DNA of 46,942 nucleotides, from NCBI GenBank assembly GCA_031285845.1, contig JAITVK010000003.1, positions 1-46,942 of the forward strand, given 5' to 3'. Within the stretch, counting starts at the first letter, position 1; the number at the start of each line of letters is the position of its first letter. This DNA is from Propionibacteriaceae bacterium. Its GTDB lineage: Bacteria > Actinomycetota > Actinomycetes > Propionibacteriales > Propionibacteriaceae. Of this stretch, positions 1-7,085 are shown piece after piece. The translations under genes were made by a program, and so were the position numbers. The notes below the pieces were generated by a model that worked only from the letters and a program-made list of their open reading frames with translations, did not search any database and was not told the DNA's origin.

Positions 1-570
1 CCAGTCGGTTGCGTTGGGGTAGATGAATCCGCCGTCTCCGGGTACTGGTGGGTGTAGTTGGAGGGTGTCGACCATGGTGTGGACGATGGCTTCGGGGTTG
101 ATGGGGGAGTCGGGTTTGACCGGGGTGTCGGGAGTGTCCTCGAGCCAGTAGACGAGGTTTGAGGTGGGTGCGTCGGTGCGTTGGCATTGGTATGGAAGAT
201 AACGGGGGCCGATGGTGATGGGTGTGCCTTGCCAAGCGGGGTTGGGGTCGGATTGGTCAAGCGCTCGGCAGTAGGTGTCGTAGTCGGGGTTCCAGGCGAG
301 GTCACCATTCCAGCAAGGAACGGGGTTGCCGTCATCATCGTGGCATTCTGACGCAGGGGGCTCGTCCGCGGTCACGGGCGCAGAATCAGGTTCGGTGCTG
401 ACCGTGTCGTCAAGACAGGAAGACGTGGCGGTGACGGTGACATCGCCGCTGTACCGGGCGTGTGACTCGACTTGACTCGTGCACTCAGCGTGTGCCTGTG
501 ATCCGAGCCAGATGACGGCGGAGATGGCTGTGAAAAGACTGAGGATCATTGGAGAGACTCGCTTCAGCAT
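1..570 (-). CDS. Secreted cysteine-rich protein, C-terminus beyond the window edge
   Basis: I do not recognise the family. The frame is open from an ATG at 568-570 to base 1 (190 codons, no stop), so the gene continues outside the window. Residues 1-28 look like a Sec signal peptide: a Lys/Arg start, a hydrophobic stretch (MILSLFTAISAVIWL) and a probable cleavage after AHA. The mature part has six cysteines spread through it (for example in ECTSQ, SCLDD, VPCWN and YQCQR), an even number that fits disulfides outside the cell. It is also rich in Asp, Pro and Thr. The start overlaps the stop of the upstream lipoprotein gene by 7 nt, which implies translational coupling and a shared role at the cell surface. 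No catalytic motif is visible. Confidence 0.6.
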   Translation of the reverse strand, partial: MLKRVSPMILSLFTAISAVIWLGSQAHAECTSQVESHARYSGDVTVTATSSCLDDTVSTEPDSAPVTADEPPASECHDDDGNPVPCWNGDLAWNPDYDTYCRALDQSDPNPAWQGTPITIGPRYLPYQCQRTDAPTSNLVYWLEDTPDTPVKPDSPINPEAIVHTMVDTLQLHPPVPGDGGFIYPNATDW

Positions 571-1205
571 GGCTCCTCCTTGTCCTCGCCATTTGTCACG
601 ACGTAGCGATCTTCGGGTGTCCGAAGGACGACATAGGTTGAGATTCCTTTGGGCACCCGAGTGTCTGCTCCAACTTCCCTGCCGCCCGCATCAACGAGTA
701 TGGCGTTTGTGGCATCTTCGCATCCGGTGACAAAGTAGCGGGTGCCTTGTTCATCTTGGCCGCCCCGGTTGACGGTGGTCGCGGTGAAGATGCCATAACC
801 CTGGAGTTTGTATCCCTTCTCTGCCCATTGGGTCCACAATCGAAAGTCATAGGTTACTTGCGGGCTGAAGGCGACGTTGTAAATCGTGTTCCAGTCGTTG
901 GCTTTGAGGTCTTGTCCGATGTCGGCCCAGGTGTGGAGGTAGTCGTGGACGGCTTGGACGGCGGCTTGGCCTTCGGCTGACCATTCGGGGGTTCGGCTGG
1001 TGGTGGGTGTGGTGGGTGTCCAAGGTTCGGTGTTGGGGGTGAAGCTGGGTACGGGTTGTGGTGTTGTGCAGGCGGCGAGTAGCAGGCTGGACAGGAGGAG
1101 TGCAGTCATGAGGCGGGGCTTGCGGTTGGTGGTGGATCGGAGGGCTGGTGGGTGGCCAGTGTCGCTCATAGTGCGGGGTTTGCGGCGGGTGGGGTTCGTC
1201 GTCAT
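564..1205 (-). CDS. Lipoprotein of unknown function
   Basis: 213 residues from the first ATG. A lipobox is clear: hydrophobic TALLLSSLLLAAC preceded by RKPR, so the cysteine in LAAC should be lipidated and the protein anchored outside the membrane. A Thr/Pro-rich linker follows, then a compact domain of about 140 residues (from TPEWSAEGQAAV onward) whose helix-then-strand layout is reminiscent of NTF2-like folds; that is a guess from pattern only. Internal ATGs at codons 13 and 33 could also serve as starts; the first has a weak AGGA before it, and codon 33 would leave a very short n-region. The stop overlaps the next gene's ATG, so the two are co-translated. Confidence 0.6.
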   Translation of the reverse strand: MTTNPTRRKPRTMSDTGHPPALRSTTNRKPRLMTALLLSSLLLAACTTPQPVPSFTPNTEPWTPTTPTTSRTPEWSAEGQAAVQAVHDYLHTWADIGQDLKANDWNTIYNVAFSPQVTYDFRLWTQWAEKGYKLQGYGIFTATTVNRGGQDEQGTRYFVTGCEDATNAILVDAGGREVGADTRVPKGISTYVVLRTPEDRYVVTNGEDKEEPC

Positions 1206-1375
1206 GGGTCCTATTCAAACATGGTTGCTTGGGTCCGATAAAGTTATCCACAGGAACTCACCAAGATTCTTGACAATTGCTTGACGGCCTCGCTGATCCG
1301 TCGACTGCTCGGCCGAGGATCCTCCACGGCTTCGCCGCTGCTGTTGTGCGCTGCCATTCGAGGATCTGTCGCGCT

Positions 1376-1403
1376 TGAGGTCTGGGGAATGATCGGATAA
1401 AGT
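1376..1403 (+). promoter_or_regulatory. Candidate promoter for tRNA-Gln
   Basis: TTGAGG at 1376-1381, a 16-nt spacer and TAAAGT at 1398-1403 resemble a housekeeping sigma promoter, 21 nt before the tRNA. The rest of 1206-1424 shows no gene. Confidence 0.4.
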
Positions 1404-1424
1404 TGTCCCTCGGTAAGTCCACCC

Positions 1425-1496
1425 TGGGGTATGGGGTAATTGGCAGCCCGCCGGATTCTGGTTCCGTCAGTCTAGGTTCGAGTCCTAGTACCCCAA
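1425..1496 (+). tRNA. tRNA-Gln (anticodon CTG)
   Basis: Cloverleaf: acceptor TGGGGTA pairs with TACCCCA, discriminator A. The anticodon loop TTCTGGT gives CTG, and the T arm carries GGTTCGAGTCC. No CCA is encoded. The outermost anticodon-stem pair (C with T) is mismatched, while the other four pair. The last bases lie inside a 65-nt repeat that is duplicated just downstream. Confidence 0.9.
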
Positions 1497-1554
1497 CGAA
1501 GCCTGAGGGCTCGGCAAGCGTAGCTTGTCGGAGCCGAAGGCAAGGCAGGGGTTG
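1490..1554 (+). repeat. 65-nt direct repeat, copy 1, overlapping the tRNA-Gln 3' end
   Basis: Identical to 1573-1637. It begins with the ACCCCAA of the tRNA acceptor end and contains an imperfect palindrome (GGCTCGGCAAGC, GTA, GCTTGTCGGAGCC). Its ends are complementary (ACCCC and GGGGT). No coding potential is evident, and it looks like a REP or MITE-like unit. Confidence 0.8.
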
Positions 1555-1572
1555 TGGTTCTGTGAACCGATC

Positions 1573-1637
1573 ACCCCAACGAAGCCTGAGGGCTCGGCAA
1601 GCGTAGCTTGTCGGAGCCGAAGGCAAGGCAGGGGTTG
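1573..1637 (+). repeat. 65-nt direct repeat, copy 2
   Basis: An exact second copy of 1490-1554, offset by 83 nt. An 18-nt spacer (1555-1572) separates the copies. The sequence after each copy differs, so this is not a simple longer tandem duplication. Confidence 0.8.
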
Positions 1638-1679
1638 CGTGTCGGGGATTCCCGATGTGTCAATCCTGGCAGGGTCTGG

Positions 1680-1685
1680 TAGACT
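1680..1685 (+). promoter_or_regulatory. Candidate -10 box for tRNA-Glu(CTC)
   Basis: TAGACT lies 19 nt before the tRNA 5' end. No convincing -35 was found. Confidence 0.35.
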
Positions 1686-1704
1686 CTTCCTGCTTTTAAG
1701 GCAT

Positions 1705-1777
1705 GGCCCCGTTGTGTAGCGGTCTAGCACGCCGCCCTCTCACGGCGGTAGCGAGGGTTCGAATCCCTTCGGGGCTA
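1705..1777 (+). tRNA. tRNA-Glu (anticodon CTC)
   Basis: Acceptor GGCCCCG pairs with CGGGGCT (one G-T wobble), discriminator A. The anticodon stem CCGCC/GGCGG encloses CTCTCAC, giving anticodon CTC. The T arm GAGGGTTCGAATCCCTT is intact. Pairing of tRNA-Gln and tRNA-Glu genes is common in actinobacteria. Confidence 0.95.
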
Positions 1778-1802
1778 CAAGGGCTGGGTATTGTGTCCAG
1801 CC

Positions 1803-1837
1803 AACCGGTGAGTTCATTCATGACTCACCGGTTTTTT
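1803..1837 (+). terminator. Intrinsic terminator after tRNA-Glu
   Basis: A perfect 11-bp stem (AACCGGTGAGT / ACTCACCGGTT) with a 9-nt loop is followed by a run of T. It ends the tRNA transcript and could also serve the opposite strand after the GH67 gene. Confidence 0.85.
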
Positions 1838-1890
1838 GTTGTGGTGAGGCGCAGCGATGCGAGTCCCACTTGGCTGATCTGGCGACCGAC

Positions 1891-3834
1891 TCAGTAGAGT
1901 GGTCGTTGGTCGCTATCAGGGATGCCGCTGTGTCGCCAGACGTAGCTGGTGAGCGTGTCGCACCACTGGCCGGCGTTGGCCAGTTGTTCGCTCAGCAGCA
2001 GGCTCACCCGATCGTACGTCGTCGGTTCGATCTGGCCGCGTAATTCTTGCCAGGTCTCGCATAGCCTTTTCACCGCTTCGACGCCGCCGAAGTGGATGTC
2101 GTAGATGTGCTGCGCCACGGTTGTGCCGTCGGGTAGCCGGTGGTTCCAGGCGACATGATGGAAGAACAGCAGCAACTCGGTCGGGCAAGTGTCGACCGAG
2201 TCGTAGAGCGTGGACCATGGCTGGTGATACTGGGTGGTGTATCCGCTGCCGCTGGTGCTCGTTCGATCCACGCCGATGCCATCACGATCAGCGAAATGGT
2301 AGGTTCCCCACGGCGAGTATTCGTAGCCGTCGATGTTGGGTCCGTAGTGGTTGCCGGGGGTGACCATGAAGCCGACGCCGAGCGGCGCGGTGTAAGACTC
2401 ATACAGGTCACAGGAGTCGAGGATCATCGAACGGAGGGCCTCGTGGACGGTCGGCAGCGGGGCGAAGGTCGACCGGATCCAGTCGTCGAGGATGGCGCTC
2501 GGGTCACTGGTCGGATCCCAGGCCAGCCGACCATAGCCGTAGAGGTTGGCTTGGGCGAAAGGATGTCCGGTCCAGAACTCGTCGGTTCCGACGTTAGCCA
2601 CGGCCACGATCGATCCTGGTCTGCTGCCTGGACCGCGCCCGGCCACGACCTCCCACTGGGCGCGCTCGTCGCCCCAGGGGCGAAAATCCAACACCTGCTC
2701 AGCCCAGCGCTGCGGCAGATAGCAGATGTGGCGTTGTTGGCCGGTGTATTCCTGGGTCAGCTGGACTTCCAGTCCGACCGCGGTGTGGGGCATGGCCGCG
2801 AGCAGCGGTGAGACAGGTTCGCGGATTTGGAAGTCGATCGGACCATGTTTGATCTGCAGGATGACTTCCGCGTCGAAATCACCGTCGAGTCCGATGAAAT
2901 GATCGTACGCCGCGCGGGCTCGATCGGTGCTGCGGTCACGCCAATCTTGTCGATGGTTGTAGACGAAGCAACGCCAATGCACGCGACCGCCGTGGCGTGC
3001 GACAGCCCGGGCGAGCAGGTTCGCGCCGTCAGCGTGGGTACGCTGGTAGGCGAATGGTCCGGGCTGACCTTCGGAGTCGGCTTTCACGACGTACCCACCG
3101 AAGTCGGGGATACGAGCGTAGACCTCGTCGGTGACAGCGTCCCACCACTGTTGGACGGTTGGAGCCAGCGGATCGCAGGTGTCCAGTTTGCCTAAGACGA
3201 TGGGGGAGGCGAAGTTCACTGACAGGTGAACCCGGACGCCCCAAGCGCGGAAATGGCGCGCCAATCGTTCGACCCACTCCAATCGGGTGGTGAGCAAGGT
3301 GGTCTCGGTGGCGTGGACGTTGACATTGTTGAGACAGACTGCGTTGATGCCGACACTGGCCAGCAGCCGGGCGTAATCGTCGACGCGATCCAGATTCCAC
3401 CGCAGCCGACCGTCGTCATAGAACAGCGAAGATCCGGCGTACCCTCGTTCGACTTGTCCCATCACGGGATGAATGTCGACGTTGTCCCAGTGGTCGACCA
3501 TGCGGATCGGGATCGCCGGGGCGTGAACTCGACCCGTACTGAGCTCGTCCGGGTTTCCGGTCAACCAACGGAAGAAGCCGTAGAGCAGTCCGGCCGGATC
3601 GCCTCCGGCGACCACGGTGGGGTTCTCGCCGCTCACTCGGAAGGTTTCTGGCGCCAGTCCTGAGTCGATGACTAGATGGAGTTCGGCCTGGCTTCGGTCG
3701 CTCAGTTCGGCGTCGCCACGCTTCAGTTCGCCGAGCAGGCTCGCTCGAATCGGTGAGTCGAACGCGTCAAGCCAGACGAAGCGGTGACGGAGTTTGGCGT
3801 ACGTCGTCGGCGCCAACCACGCGGGATGTGCCAT
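1891..3834 (-). CDS. aguA: Alpha-glucuronidase, glycoside hydrolase family 67
   Basis: 647 residues with the GH67 core. GH67 enzymes remove (4-O-methyl)glucuronic acid from xylo-oligosaccharides. The central barrel shows RMVDHWDNVD (about 111-120), ERGYAGSSLF (129-138), KADSEGQPGP (251-260), GPIDFQIREP (331-340) and QEYTGQ (361-366). Counterparts of the three catalytic acids are present at Glu255, Asp334 and Glu362. There is no signal peptide, so it should act in the cytoplasm on imported oligosaccharides. The start overlaps the manA stop by one base (TGATG), so the two are translationally coupled. No xylanase, xylosidase or xylose genes lie nearby, which is unusual for this family. The family call is firm; the physiological substrate is not. 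Confidence 0.93.
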   Translation of the reverse strand: MAHPAWLAPTTYAKLRHRFVWLDAFDSPIRASLLGELKRGDAELSDRSQAELHLVIDSGLAPETFRVSGENPTVVAGGDPAGLLYGFFRWLTGNPDELSTGRVHAPAIPIRMVDHWDNVDIHPVMGQVERGYAGSSLFYDDGRLRWNLDRVDDYARLLASVGINAVCLNNVNVHATETTLLTTRLEWVERLARHFRAWGVRVHLSVNFASPIVLGKLDTCDPLAPTVQQWWDAVTDEVYARIPDFGGYVVKADSEGQPGPFAYQRTHADGANLLARAVARHGGRVHWRCFVYNHRQDWRDRSTDRARAAYDHFIGLDGDFDAEVILQIKHGPIDFQIREPVSPLLAAMPHTAVGLEVQLTQEYTGQQRHICYLPQRWAEQVLDFRPWGDERAQWEVVAGRGPGSRPGSIVAVANVGTDEFWTGHPFAQANLYGYGRLAWDPTSDPSAILDDWIRSTFAPLPTVHEALRSMILDSCDLYESYTAPLGVGFMVTPGNHYGPNIDGYEYSPWGTYHFADRDGIGVDRTSTSGSGYTTQYHQPWSTLYDSVDTCPTELLLFFHHVAWNHRLPDGTTVAQHIYDIHFGGVEAVKRLCETWQELRGQIEPTTYDRVSLLLSEQLANAGQWCDTLTSYVWRHSGIPDSDQRPLY

Positions 3835-5003
3835 CAGACTCCTGGTGCGCAGATGAAGATCGTGGCTGAACCGGTGGCGCTGACATCCTCACCGAATGGG
3901 ATGAGGACGGCTTCTCCGGCGCTGAGGTCGATGGAGGAATCGGCTTGGCGCAGATGGGCCTCGCCGTCGACCACCAAGGCGATACGGCAGGAGTCGGTGC
4001 GTGGCACTGACATCGCCTGGGAATTCAGGTCTCCGCGCCAGACGGCGAATTCGGGGGTGGGGGTCAGATATCGGACGAAACCACCGTCATCTTCGGTTTG
4101 AATCGGGCGCGCTTCGCAGGCCGTGAAGTCGACCACTCGGATCAACTCGTCGACGTCGATGTGTTTTGAGGTCAATCCGCCGCGTAGGACGTTGTCAGAG
4201 CACGCCATCACCTCGATGCCGACCCCTTTGAGATAGGAGTGCAGCGTCCGAGTGGGTAGAAACAGCCCTTGCCCGGGTTCGAGGTGGACTCTGTTGAGCA
4301 GCAACGCGGCCAAAATCGACGGCTGGCCTGGGAAGTCGTGGTTCAAATCCAGCGCCGTACGAGCGAAGTCGCCCAATTCTGACTCGTCATCGACGTGACC
4401 CTTGGCCAAGCGGAGCACCTCGTTGAGATGGTCGGGGTGATCCTGGCTGAGGATGTCGAGGAAAACCTCTTCCAGTGCCGCGGAGCCCTTGCGCTGGGTG
4501 AGCGGACCGATGACGGTGTTGAGTGAGTCGCCGACTCCCAGCCGAACGAACAGGTCGACCGTATGGGCCGGATCCCTGAAACCGCACAGACCATCGAACG
4601 GCGTCAGCGCCACGAACAACTCTGGTTTGGGCCAGTCGTCTCGATAGATTCGCTCCGGGGCGGCCAGATCGATTTTCGCGTTCGTCTCCCGCTGGTATCC
4701 CTCTTCCGCCTGTTCGCGGTTGGGATGGGCCTGCAAGGACAACGGGTGCTCGGCGGCCAGAATCTTCATCAGTGCGGGAAAACGGTCGCCGAAAGCGCGA
4801 TAGGTCCGATCACCGATCCACTCGGGGTGGTCATGCAGGGCTTGGTCGAGGTCGACGCCGTCAATGGTGGACGGAGCCAGCGGATGGGCTCCCAACCAGT
4901 ATTCAGCCTGGGGTTCGCCCGTCGGATCATTGCCGAGCAACTCGGGGATAGCAGTCGGTGATCCCCACGCATAGTCGCGGATTTGTCCAGTGAGACGCTG
5001 CAT
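3834..5003 (-). CDS. manA: Mannose-6-phosphate isomerase, class I
   Basis: 389 residues from the ATG at 5001-5003, which has GGAAGG just upstream; an earlier in-frame start adds nine residues without a better site. The enzyme interconverts mannose-6-phosphate and fructose-6-phosphate using zinc. Metal-site motifs are visible: LSLQAHPN (Gln and His), KPELFVAL (Glu) and the TLHSYLKGVGIEVMACSDN segment (His), followed by VLRGGLTSKH. It feeds mannose into glycolysis or supplies mannose-6-phosphate for GDP-mannose. It is first in a two-gene operon with the GH67 gene. Its position beside a surface-glycan locus suggests the biosynthetic direction, but that is inference. Confidence 0.95.
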   Translation of the reverse strand: MQRLTGQIRDYAWGSPTAIPELLGNDPTGEPQAEYWLGAHPLAPSTIDGVDLDQALHDHPEWIGDRTYRAFGDRFPALMKILAAEHPLSLQAHPNREQAEEGYQRETNAKIDLAAPERIYRDDWPKPELFVALTPFDGLCGFRDPAHTVDLFVRLGVGDSLNTVIGPLTQRKGSAALEEVFLDILSQDHPDHLNEVLRLAKGHVDDESELGDFARTALDLNHDFPGQPSILAALLLNRVHLEPGQGLFLPTRTLHSYLKGVGIEVMACSDNVLRGGLTSKHIDVDELIRVVDFTACEARPIQTEDDGGFVRYLTPTPEFAVWRGDLNSQAMSVPRTDSCRIALVVDGEAHLRQADSSIDLSAGEAVLIPFGEDVSATGSATIFICAPGV

Positions 5004-5152
5004 ATCATCCTTCCGTCGTGGCCGGTCCACGCATCGGTTTCGCTCTGTCAGAAGTCTAGCCGCCTGGGCATGGTCGGGTCGAGAACCCCGGCGACCCCCG
5101 GGTAATATCCAGCGCGCCCAGGAATTATCCAGGTTGTTTTGATCCCGCTCGG

Positions 5153-5158
5153 TACGAT
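5153..5158 (+). promoter_or_regulatory. -10 box of a probable leaderless promoter (DUF3263 gene)
   Basis: TACGAT is followed by six bases and then the ATG at 5165. This spacing places transcription start at or next to the A of ATG. No separate Shine-Dalgarno at normal spacing is present. Confidence 0.5.
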
Positions 5159-5164
5159 GGAGTC

Positions 5165-5446
5165 ATGAGCGTCGAACGAACACCAGTCCAGCCGGTCCTG
5201 ACTGACCAGGAGATCAGTGTTCTGGACTTTGAGCGCCAGTGGTGGAAGTTGCCGATGGCCAAAGAACAGGCGATTCGCGAGACTTTTGGCTTGTCAGGGC
5301 CGCAGTACTACCAAATCCTCAACGCGCTGATCGATCGGCGGGAGGCGTTGGCGGCCGACCCGCTGCTGGTCAAGCGGCTGCGCCGGATGCGGTCCCAGCG
5401 TCGCGAGCAGAGGCACGCGACGTACTCTCAGGCGGAATCGCGCTGA
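5165..5446 (+). CDS. DUF3263 family protein
   Basis: 93 residues. The segment from LTDQEISVLDFERQWW through GLSGPQYYQILNALID matches the short actinobacterial DUF3263 family, whose function is not established. The protein is helical and basic at its C-terminus (RRMRSQRREQRH), with a helix-turn-helix-like middle, so a DNA-binding role is possible but unproven. The gene sits just upstream of an LCP cell-wall protein, an arrangement I know from mycobacteria too (DUF3263 beside a LytR_C protein). That suggests a role in envelope maintenance. Confidence 0.8.
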   Translation: MSVERTPVQPVLTDQEISVLDFERQWWKLPMAKEQAIRETFGLSGPQYYQILNALIDRREALAADPLLVKRLRRMRSQRREQRHATYSQAESR

Positions 5447-5558
5447 GGCGGTTTTGCCCCCTGAGCGGACGTGCCGTGCCGGCTCTGAGAACTCCCACAG
5501 GTGGGTTTGTGTGCAATTGCTTGTCACAACTGATTTCTAGCGCTATGTGAGCGTAGGG

Positions 5559-5564
5559 TAAAAT
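5559..5564 (+). promoter_or_regulatory. -10 box of a probable leaderless promoter (LCP gene)
   Basis: TAAAAT ends seven bases before the ATG at 5572. No Shine-Dalgarno is seen between them. The LCP gene therefore probably has its own promoter, separate from DUF3263. Confidence 0.5.
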
Positions 5565-5571
5565 CTCCGAC

Positions 5572-7065
5572 ATGGCAGATAACCGCGTTCCTCCCTGGTC
5601 CACCTATGTGGAGTCTGGTGAGCCCGCGGAGCCGCCGCCGTCGTCGCCCAAGAGTTTCGCGCAACGTAGCGCGCAGGCGACTGGGTCAGGCGAATCCGCC
5701 CGTGTCATTGGGCCCCAAGAGCCGGTCGAAGTGCCGGGCGAGACTTCGACGCGACCGTCCCGAGCGATCGAGGGCAGTGTCAGTTCGCGTCGTGGTGGGA
5801 CCAAGCCGCGCCACGGCGTGGCGACCACATCTCACCGCGGGGTCAAAGTCACGCTGCTGGTGATCGGATTGGTCCTGTTGTTGGTGGTTGGCGCGGTGTT
5901 GTTCATGTGGTTCGACCTCAACGGAAAACTCCACAACCGAAACGTCGATGATCTGCTGGGCTCGTCGCGACCGACGAGGGTGGAGAACACAAACTCCGCA
6001 ACAGTGACACATCCTGGTGACCCTTTTCCGGGGCGGGCGATGAACATCTTGGTCATGGGAACGGACTCCCGCGACGGGGCCAATTCCGCCACGTCGGGTG
6101 ACGAGGTTGCCGGAGCTCGCAGCGACACGACTTTCATCGCGCATGTGTCGGCTGATCGAACCCGGGCTGAGGCGATCTTCATTCCCCGGGACACGATGAT
6201 CACGATGCCCGAGTGTCTGAAGCCCGATAAGACGGTCATACCCGAGGCGGGCAATTTCGAACAGTTTAATTCCGCGTACTCCCACGGGGACGACTACGGT
6301 GGGACCGCCGGTGGCGCTGCGTGTGTCATCAGAGCGGTCGAAGAGATGACCGACGTGCAGATCGACGCCTACGTGGTGGTGGATTTCGCCGGTTTCACCA
6401 CGGTGGTCGACTCGATCGGGGGACTCGACATCACGATGTTGTGTCGCTTGTACGCTCCCGATGCCGGCGGCTTGGATCTACCTGAAGGAGTGGTCCACAT
6501 CGACGGAGCCCAGGCAGTGCAGTTGGCGAGGGCCCGGACCGGCGTGGGTGTCGGGGATGGCTCTGACCTGGGGCGAGTCGAGCGTGAGAAGGCGCTGCTT
6601 CGGGCGATCCTGTCCAAAGTCATCACGCTGAACTATGTGACCGATTTCCCTAAACTCTACGGCTTGGCCTCGGCCGTGCTCAGCTCGGTGACCACCGACT
6701 TGGGCAACGTCGCCGAATTCGCTGGGTTCGCCTACACGTTGCGTGGCCTGAATTTGGCTGACGTACAGTTCGAAACGCTTCCGGTGGCGGATTGGTCAGA
6801 GAACCGCAACCGTGTGGTGGTAGATCACAGTCGCGCCGACTACCTGTGGCAGGATCTGCGGAACGACCAACCATTGGGTTCGGCTTACGCCGCCGATCAC
6901 CCGGCTGCCGCTCCTGACCCGAGTTCGACCGAGGATCCCGCAGTCGCCGACCCCTCTCAGACGCCGACTGTTCCCGCAGACGCGTCAGGCGAGGCTGGGG
7001 CGACCACACAGCCTCAAAGCACCGCCCCGCCGACGATCCAACGGCCAACCGATTGTGACTGGTGA
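5572..7065 (+). CDS. LytR-CpsA-Psr (LCP) family cell-wall glycopolymer ligase
   Basis: 497 residues. A disordered Pro/Ser-rich cytoplasmic region (1-90) is followed by one membrane helix (about 92-114) and an extracellular LCP domain (about 155-330). Characteristic LCP residues are present: MGTDSRD (162-168), GARSD (181-185) and FIPRDT (203-208), which in the family bind the pyrophosphate of the lipid-linked donor. GGLDITM and QAVQLARAR lie further on. The C-terminal 80 residues are Pro/Ala/Thr-rich. LCP proteins transfer glycopolymers from lipid carriers to peptidoglycan or arabinogalactan, so this one could attach the polysaccharide built by the downstream locus. That link is inferred from position. 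Confidence 0.92.
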   Translation: MADNRVPPWSTYVESGEPAEPPPSSPKSFAQRSAQATGSGESARVIGPQEPVEVPGETSTRPSRAIEGSVSSRRGGTKPRHGVATTSHRGVKVTLLVIGLVLLLVVGAVLFMWFDLNGKLHNRNVDDLLGSSRPTRVENTNSATVTHPGDPFPGRAMNILVMGTDSRDGANSATSGDEVAGARSDTTFIAHVSADRTRAEAIFIPRDTMITMPECLKPDKTVIPEAGNFEQFNSAYSHGDDYGGTAGGAACVIRAVEEMTDVQIDAYVVVDFAGFTTVVDSIGGLDITMLCRLYAPDAGGLDLPEGVVHIDGAQAVQLARARTGVGVGDGSDLGRVEREKALLRAILSKVITLNYVTDFPKLYGLASAVLSSVTTDLGNVAEFAGFAYTLRGLNLADVQFETLPVADWSENRNRVVVDHSRADYLWQDLRNDQPLGSAYAADHPAAAPDPSSTEDPAVADPSQTPTVPADASGEAGATTQPQSTAPPTIQRPTDCDW

Positions 7066-7085
7066 GTCAGTGGCCGGTCACTGAC
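7066..7085. terminator. Hairpin between convergent LCP and rmlCD genes
   Basis: A 7-bp perfect stem (GTCAGTG / CACTGAC) with a 6-nt loop sits across the junction of the convergent genes. There is no clear T run, so its terminator role is tentative. Confidence 0.35.

Noticed and set aside
1244-1252. TTATCCACA, a perfect DnaA box
   Set aside because: A single isolated copy without an A/T-rich unwinding region, dnaA or dnaN; not an origin.
1237-1408. GATAAAGTTATCC and GATAAAGTTGTCC (1237-1249 and 1396-1408) as a possible mobile-element boundary
   Set aside because: Only 13 nt with one mismatch and nothing coherent between them; the second copy is better read as part of the tRNA-Gln -10 region.
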